Assembly: GCA_964521025.1 (NCBI GenBank)
Contig: CAZFPK010000048.1
Span: 1 to 25,056, forward strand
Direction: 5' to 3'
DNA: 25,056 nt
Source of the DNA: DRTC01 sp964521025
GTDB taxonomy: Bacteria > Cloacimonadota > Cloacimonadia > Cloacimonadales > TCS61
Below, one piece after another: positions 22,311 to 25,056 of this stretch. The notes under the pieces are model-generated. The model saw only the letters and a program-made list of their open reading frames with translations. It was not told the origin of the DNA and did no database searches. How positions within the stretch are numbered: position 1 is the first letter of the stretch; each line of letters starts with the position of its first letter. A program made the translations under genes and the position numbers.

Positions 22311-23648
22311 TCAATTCAAAGCAGTCACAAAATAGAATTTTTTTTCACCTGCCGGTTCGCTCCAATTCGTATCATTTCCTTCGTATTCAACGGTTGAGAA
22401 AGTTCCGTAAGTATCTGTATCGGAATATATTTTGTAGGAAGTTGCTCCGGTAACTTCATTCCAGGAAATAAAGATGGAATCATTTGCTGTTGTTATTACA
22501 ACATTTTCTGGTATCGGCAGGATCTGCTGTGCAATAGCGATAGTGTAATAATATGAGTGTTCAAATTCGTGGTTGGAAACGGTAAATTCAGGATCTGCGT
22601 AATTACCTTCAAAAACTGTCGCATCAGTAAAATCTCCGTCATCATCGACCAGCAGTCTGTAGTTTTCATTTCTGCTGTTCAAATCAGTGCAATCGAAAAT
22701 AATATCACCGGTCAGGTTTCCGTATTCTTCCAATCTCCAGACGCACGCTAGACGATTTTCAATTCCAACAGGAACATTGGTGGAATTGAAAACCAGTGAA
22801 TCTCCATTGTGCCCGAAAATTATGCGGTTATTCCCGCTGATATTCGGGTCGGAAATTGTCAGAATAGAAGATGTATGAGAAGTTCTGGCATTCCAGACTC
22901 CACGAATATTGGAAAGACTATCCAAAAGCGCTGAAGCAATAGGAGCATAAGATGTTGTCCAATCCGGATTACCGCCAACTTCTCCATCATTATTATTGGA
23001 AGTAATGTCCGGTAAAATATCTCCTGATGTTTCATTGAATTGATAGTATGCCTGCAGGTTGGTTTCAGTTCCATCTAATTCTTTGAACATCATCTCTTTG
23101 ATTTCATTGTTTGAAAGTGCTCGATTCCAGACTCGCACTTCATCTATTATTCCATCGAAATTTCCTGTTCCCCAGGAAGCATCGCCTATCACCAGAGGGT
23201 CATTAACATTTACATTTCCATCAGAACCTGCCTGGACCCAACCTCCCGATTGAACTCCATCTTTAAAAACATAAATGCGGTTTCCGGTTCTTCTGCCAAC
23301 CACATGATGCCATTTTCCATCGTTGATCACCTGTCCCCAGACTCCATACCAGTTATTATTGATCCAAACTTCAAAAGCGATCCTGTTTGTATGATGTGCG
23401 ATGAAAAGACTAAAACCTTGCCGTGTTCCCCAAGTATCTTTTGTAACAATTATAGGCCAATAGTTTTCAGGAACATTGGTTGATGTTTTAATCCAGGCTT
23501 CTATCGTGATTCCGCCTGTTCCCATATTCAGACTTGCATCATGATCGACATAAACATTATCATAATAGAAATCAAGACAGTTCTGCACTGCTAGCAGATG
23601 AAAGGAAAACGACACGAATAATACTGAAAAAATGATTGATAATTTCAT
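22311..23648 (-). CDS. Exported lamin-G/concanavalin-like surface protein with FN3-like C-terminus
   Basis: The 445-aa product has a signal peptide (1-20, ending LLA). A LamG/concanavalin-like domain (about 22-205) carries typical marks: ITIEAWIKT, GKWHHVVG, YVFKDG, FDGIIDEVRVWNRALS. A second beta region (about 260-372) reads RLLVDDDGDF and EFTVSNHEFEHSYYY. A C-terminal FN3-like module (about 378-445) ends KKFYFVTALN. LamG domains bind carbohydrates or proteins, so a surface adhesin or polysaccharide-associated role is likely. GGAGG at 23655-23659 fixes the start. The second region is nearly the same as the upstream end of the neighbouring Kelch gene, in DNA as well as protein, indicating duplication. 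Confidence 0.85.
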   Translation of the reverse strand: MKLSIIFSVLFVSFSFHLLAVQNCLDFYYDNVYVDHDASLNMGTGGITIEAWIKTSTNVPENYWPIIVTKDTWGTRQGFSLFIAHHTNRIAFEVWINNNWYGVWGQVINDGKWHHVVGRRTGNRIYVFKDGVQSGGWVQAGSDGNVNVNDPLVIGDASWGTGNFDGIIDEVRVWNRALSNNEIKEMMFKELDGTETNLQAYYQFNETSGDILPDITSNNNDGEVGGNPDWTTSYAPIASALLDSLSNIRGVWNARTSHTSSILTISDPNISGNNRIIFGHNGDSLVFNSTNVPVGIENRLACVWRLEEYGNLTGDIIFDCTDLNSRNENYRLLVDDDGDFTDATVFEGNYADPEFTVSNHEFEHSYYYTIAIAQQILPIPENVVITTANDSIFISWNEVTGATSYKIYSDTDTYGTFSTVEYEGNDTNWSEPAGEKKFYFVTALN

Positions 23649-23673
23649 AAAATACCTCCAATGAATAAAGACA

Positions 23674-23697
23674 CGACTTGCTACGAAGTGCGAGTTG
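23674..23697. repeat. Copy 2 of the 24-bp dispersed repeat
   Basis: Reads cgacttgctacgaagtgcga then gttg. It matches 3536-3559 at 22 of 24 bases and is the inverse of 23757-23780 with one difference. Confidence 0.7.
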
Positions 23698-23703
23698 TGG
23701 CTG

Positions 23704-23731
23704 AAATCCTCACATCCAAATCCTCACATCC
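23704..23731. repeat. Tandem 14-bp duplication
   Basis: The unit aaatcctcacatcc occurs twice head to tail, in the spacer between the inverted 24-bp repeat copies. A third partial copy (aaatcctc) begins at 23750. Confidence 0.75.
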
Positions 23732-23749
23732 AAATAAATCCCCAAGACC

Positions 23750-23787
23750 AAATCCTCAAGTCGCACTTCGTAGCAAGTCGAGGATTT
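23750..23787. repeat. Inverted copy 3 of the 24-bp repeat inside an outer stem
   Basis: 23757-23780 is the reverse complement of copy 2 with one mismatch, so 23674-23780 can form a long cruciform. Locally, aaatcctc (23750-23757) and gaggattt (23780-23787) make an outer stem followed by T on the plus strand only. It would therefore terminate rightward rather than leftward transcripts. It abuts the stop of the Kelch gene. Confidence 0.65.
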
Positions 23788-25029
23788 TTAGTTGTTGGCA
23801 ATCACATAATAAAATTTCTTCTCATTTGTCAAAACCGGTTCATTCCAATTCGTTGCGGTTACTTCTGCTTCAAAATCCCAGTTTTCAAGCGGTTCATAAG
23901 GATCATCGGAAGAATAAACTTTGTAGGAATTTGCTCCGCACACCGCTGTCCAGGAAACAAAAACCGAATCATTCTCTGCATAAATTGTCGTAGTTACCGG
24001 AGCAGAAGGAGCAGTGAGCGAGTCTCCCAGATCGCACCAGGAACCCGAGGAAATATTGTAATTCAAGGTGGTGGAAGTCTGATCATTGTTTTCATCCCTG
24101 CCGCCGAAAATAACAATATCGTCATCTCCTAACATTTCAGCGTCAGTTAAAAGGCGAGTATATGGAGGATCCGGGAGTTGCAACCAGGTCGAAGCGGTAA
24201 CATCGAATTCCCATAAATCATTTGTAAAAGGTCTTCCATGTCCTTCTTCTCCACCATATAACCATAAATAATTTTGTAAATCGGATGCCATTTCAGGAAT
24301 CTGTCGTTGAGAAGGTAAAGTTGCTCCCTGGTCTATTTCAGTCCAGGTATCCGTATCAGGATCATAGTTCCACATATCATTTAAATATCCTCCATTATCT
24401 AATCCACCGAATACATAAACATTACCATTAATATTCACAGCATTATGATAGGTTCGAGGTCCCACCGGTAATCCACTTCCTTGAGTCCAGGTTCCGTCAG
24501 CAGTATTATAAATCCAGGCATAAGCATCTGCAAAAGCCCACTGTTCTTTCCCGCCAAAAACAACGATCCATCCAACACCAATAGATGTTGCCGTATGTTG
24601 CTGTCGAGGGTTCGGTCCGCCACCTGCAGTTATTTCCGCCCAGGTATTGTTACCCGGATCATAAACCCAAGAATCAGAATGGACATCACCAAATCCGTCT
24701 GCTCCAAAAAAGATATACATTTTATTATTTGCCGCAGCAGCGCCGTGATAATAGCGACCGGCAGGTGTATTGCCGGCAGGTTGAAGTTCTTGCCATTTGG
24801 TTTCTATATCAAATTGCCAAAGATCATCTAAAGGACCTCTCTCCTCGTAAGAATATCCTCCGAAAACATATAAGGTATCATTGATATTTACCATAGAATG
24901 CGCAAAACGAGCCGGAGGTTCGGTCAGTTCTTCCGCTAAAGCGAGAGTGTAATAATATGAATGTTCAAATTCGTGAGCGGAAACTGTGAACTCTGATGTA
25001 TCACCTAAATATCTAAAGTATCTTTCTAA
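23788..25029 (-). CDS. Six-bladed Kelch propeller protein with FN3-like C-terminus, 5' part missing or disrupted
   Basis: Six Kelch-type repeats are visible, with cores such as LYVFGGYS, MYIFFGADG, WIVVFGGK, VYVFGGLD, LWLYGGEE and IVIFGGRD; each is followed by a YDP...TW stretch, and most are preceded by an R-x-x-H element. A C-terminal FN3-like module ends KKFYYVIANN. The first usable ATG (24894) begins inside blade 1. The same frame stays open back to a TAA at 25030-25032, and this extra part (SEFTVSAHEFEHSYYYTLAL) matches the middle of the lamin-G protein. The real protein therefore starts further upstream. It is interrupted by a frameshift or rearrangement near 25030, or continues in another frame beyond the window. 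It is probably exported; the signal peptide is not seen. Confidence 0.8.
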   Translation of the reverse strand, partial: LERYFRYLGDTSEFTVSAHEFEHSYYYTLALAEELTEPPARFAHSMVNINDTLYVFGGYSYEERGPLDDLWQFDIETKWQELQPAGNTPAGRYYHGAAAANNKMYIFFGADGFGDVHSDSWVYDPGNNTWAEITAGGGPNPRQQHTATSIGVGWIVVFGGKEQWAFADAYAWIYNTADGTWTQGSGLPVGPRTYHNAVNINGNVYVFGGLDNGGYLNDMWNYDPDTDTWTEIDQGATLPSQRQIPEMASDLQNYLWLYGGEEGHGRPFTNDLWEFDVTASTWLQLPDPPYTRLLTDAEMLGDDDIVIFGGRDENNDQTSTTLNYNISSGSWCDLGDSLTAPSAPVTTTIYAENDSVFVSWTAVCGANSYKVYSSDDPYEPLENWDFEAEVTATNWNEPVLTNEKKFYYVIANN

Positions 25030-25056
25030 TTAAAAGACGTCCCTCTTTTTTAGTCG

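Noticed and set aside
1..25056. tRNA or rRNA genes
   Set aside because: No T-loop/acceptor pattern or rRNA-like conserved stretch was noticed on either strand by eye.

Overview
The window is AT-rich bacterial chromosome. Two secreted proteins end in a FlgD/T9SS-type C-terminal sorting module with the NPFNPST-style box. Intergenic regions are full of short palindromes, and giant fused regulators sit among lamin-G, Kelch, SBBP and FN3-like surface proteins. Together these suggest a member of the FCB group, most likely Candidatus Cloacimonadota or a close relative. The phylum call is inference; no rRNA or marker gene is present.

Layout. Positions 1-709 hold repeats, a terminator and possible structured RNA, with no convincing gene. 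Four convincing genes run rightward: a small exported protein (940), a 717-aa exported protein with a sorting tail (1363), an exported class-II glutamine-amidotransferase-like Ntn hydrolase with PKD and FN3-like domains (3651), and a THEP1-family NTPase (5377). A bidirectional terminator at 5918-5959 separates them from the leftward block. Read in its own direction (right to left), that block is: a Kelch protein cut by the window edge (25029 to 23788), a lamin-G surface protein (23648), a 1272-aa protein resembling soluble adenylyl cyclase (22069), a frameshifted YCF48/BNR-like exported protein (18134), a ClpC-type AAA+ chaperone with a TTG start (16401), a roughly 1.6-kilo-residue Ser/Thr kinase/STAND ATPase/TPR/GAF/sigma-54 activator fusion (13634), and a seven-bladed SBBP propeller protein (8331).

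How they may work together. The two giant regulators share a STAND-like ATPase plus TPR core, but one ends in a sigma-54 activator and the other begins with paired cyclase domains. A good -24/-12 (sigma-54) promoter candidate lies just upstream of the SBBP gene, next to the sigma-54 activator gene. This suggests, without proving, a local circuit controlling surface-protein expression. The intergenic spaces carry several palindrome families: a 155-bp five-hairpin element with 9-bp terminal inverted repeats, a degraded inverted relative of it, a 24-bp dispersed repeat in three copies, and a five-copy motif phased at exactly 21 bp.
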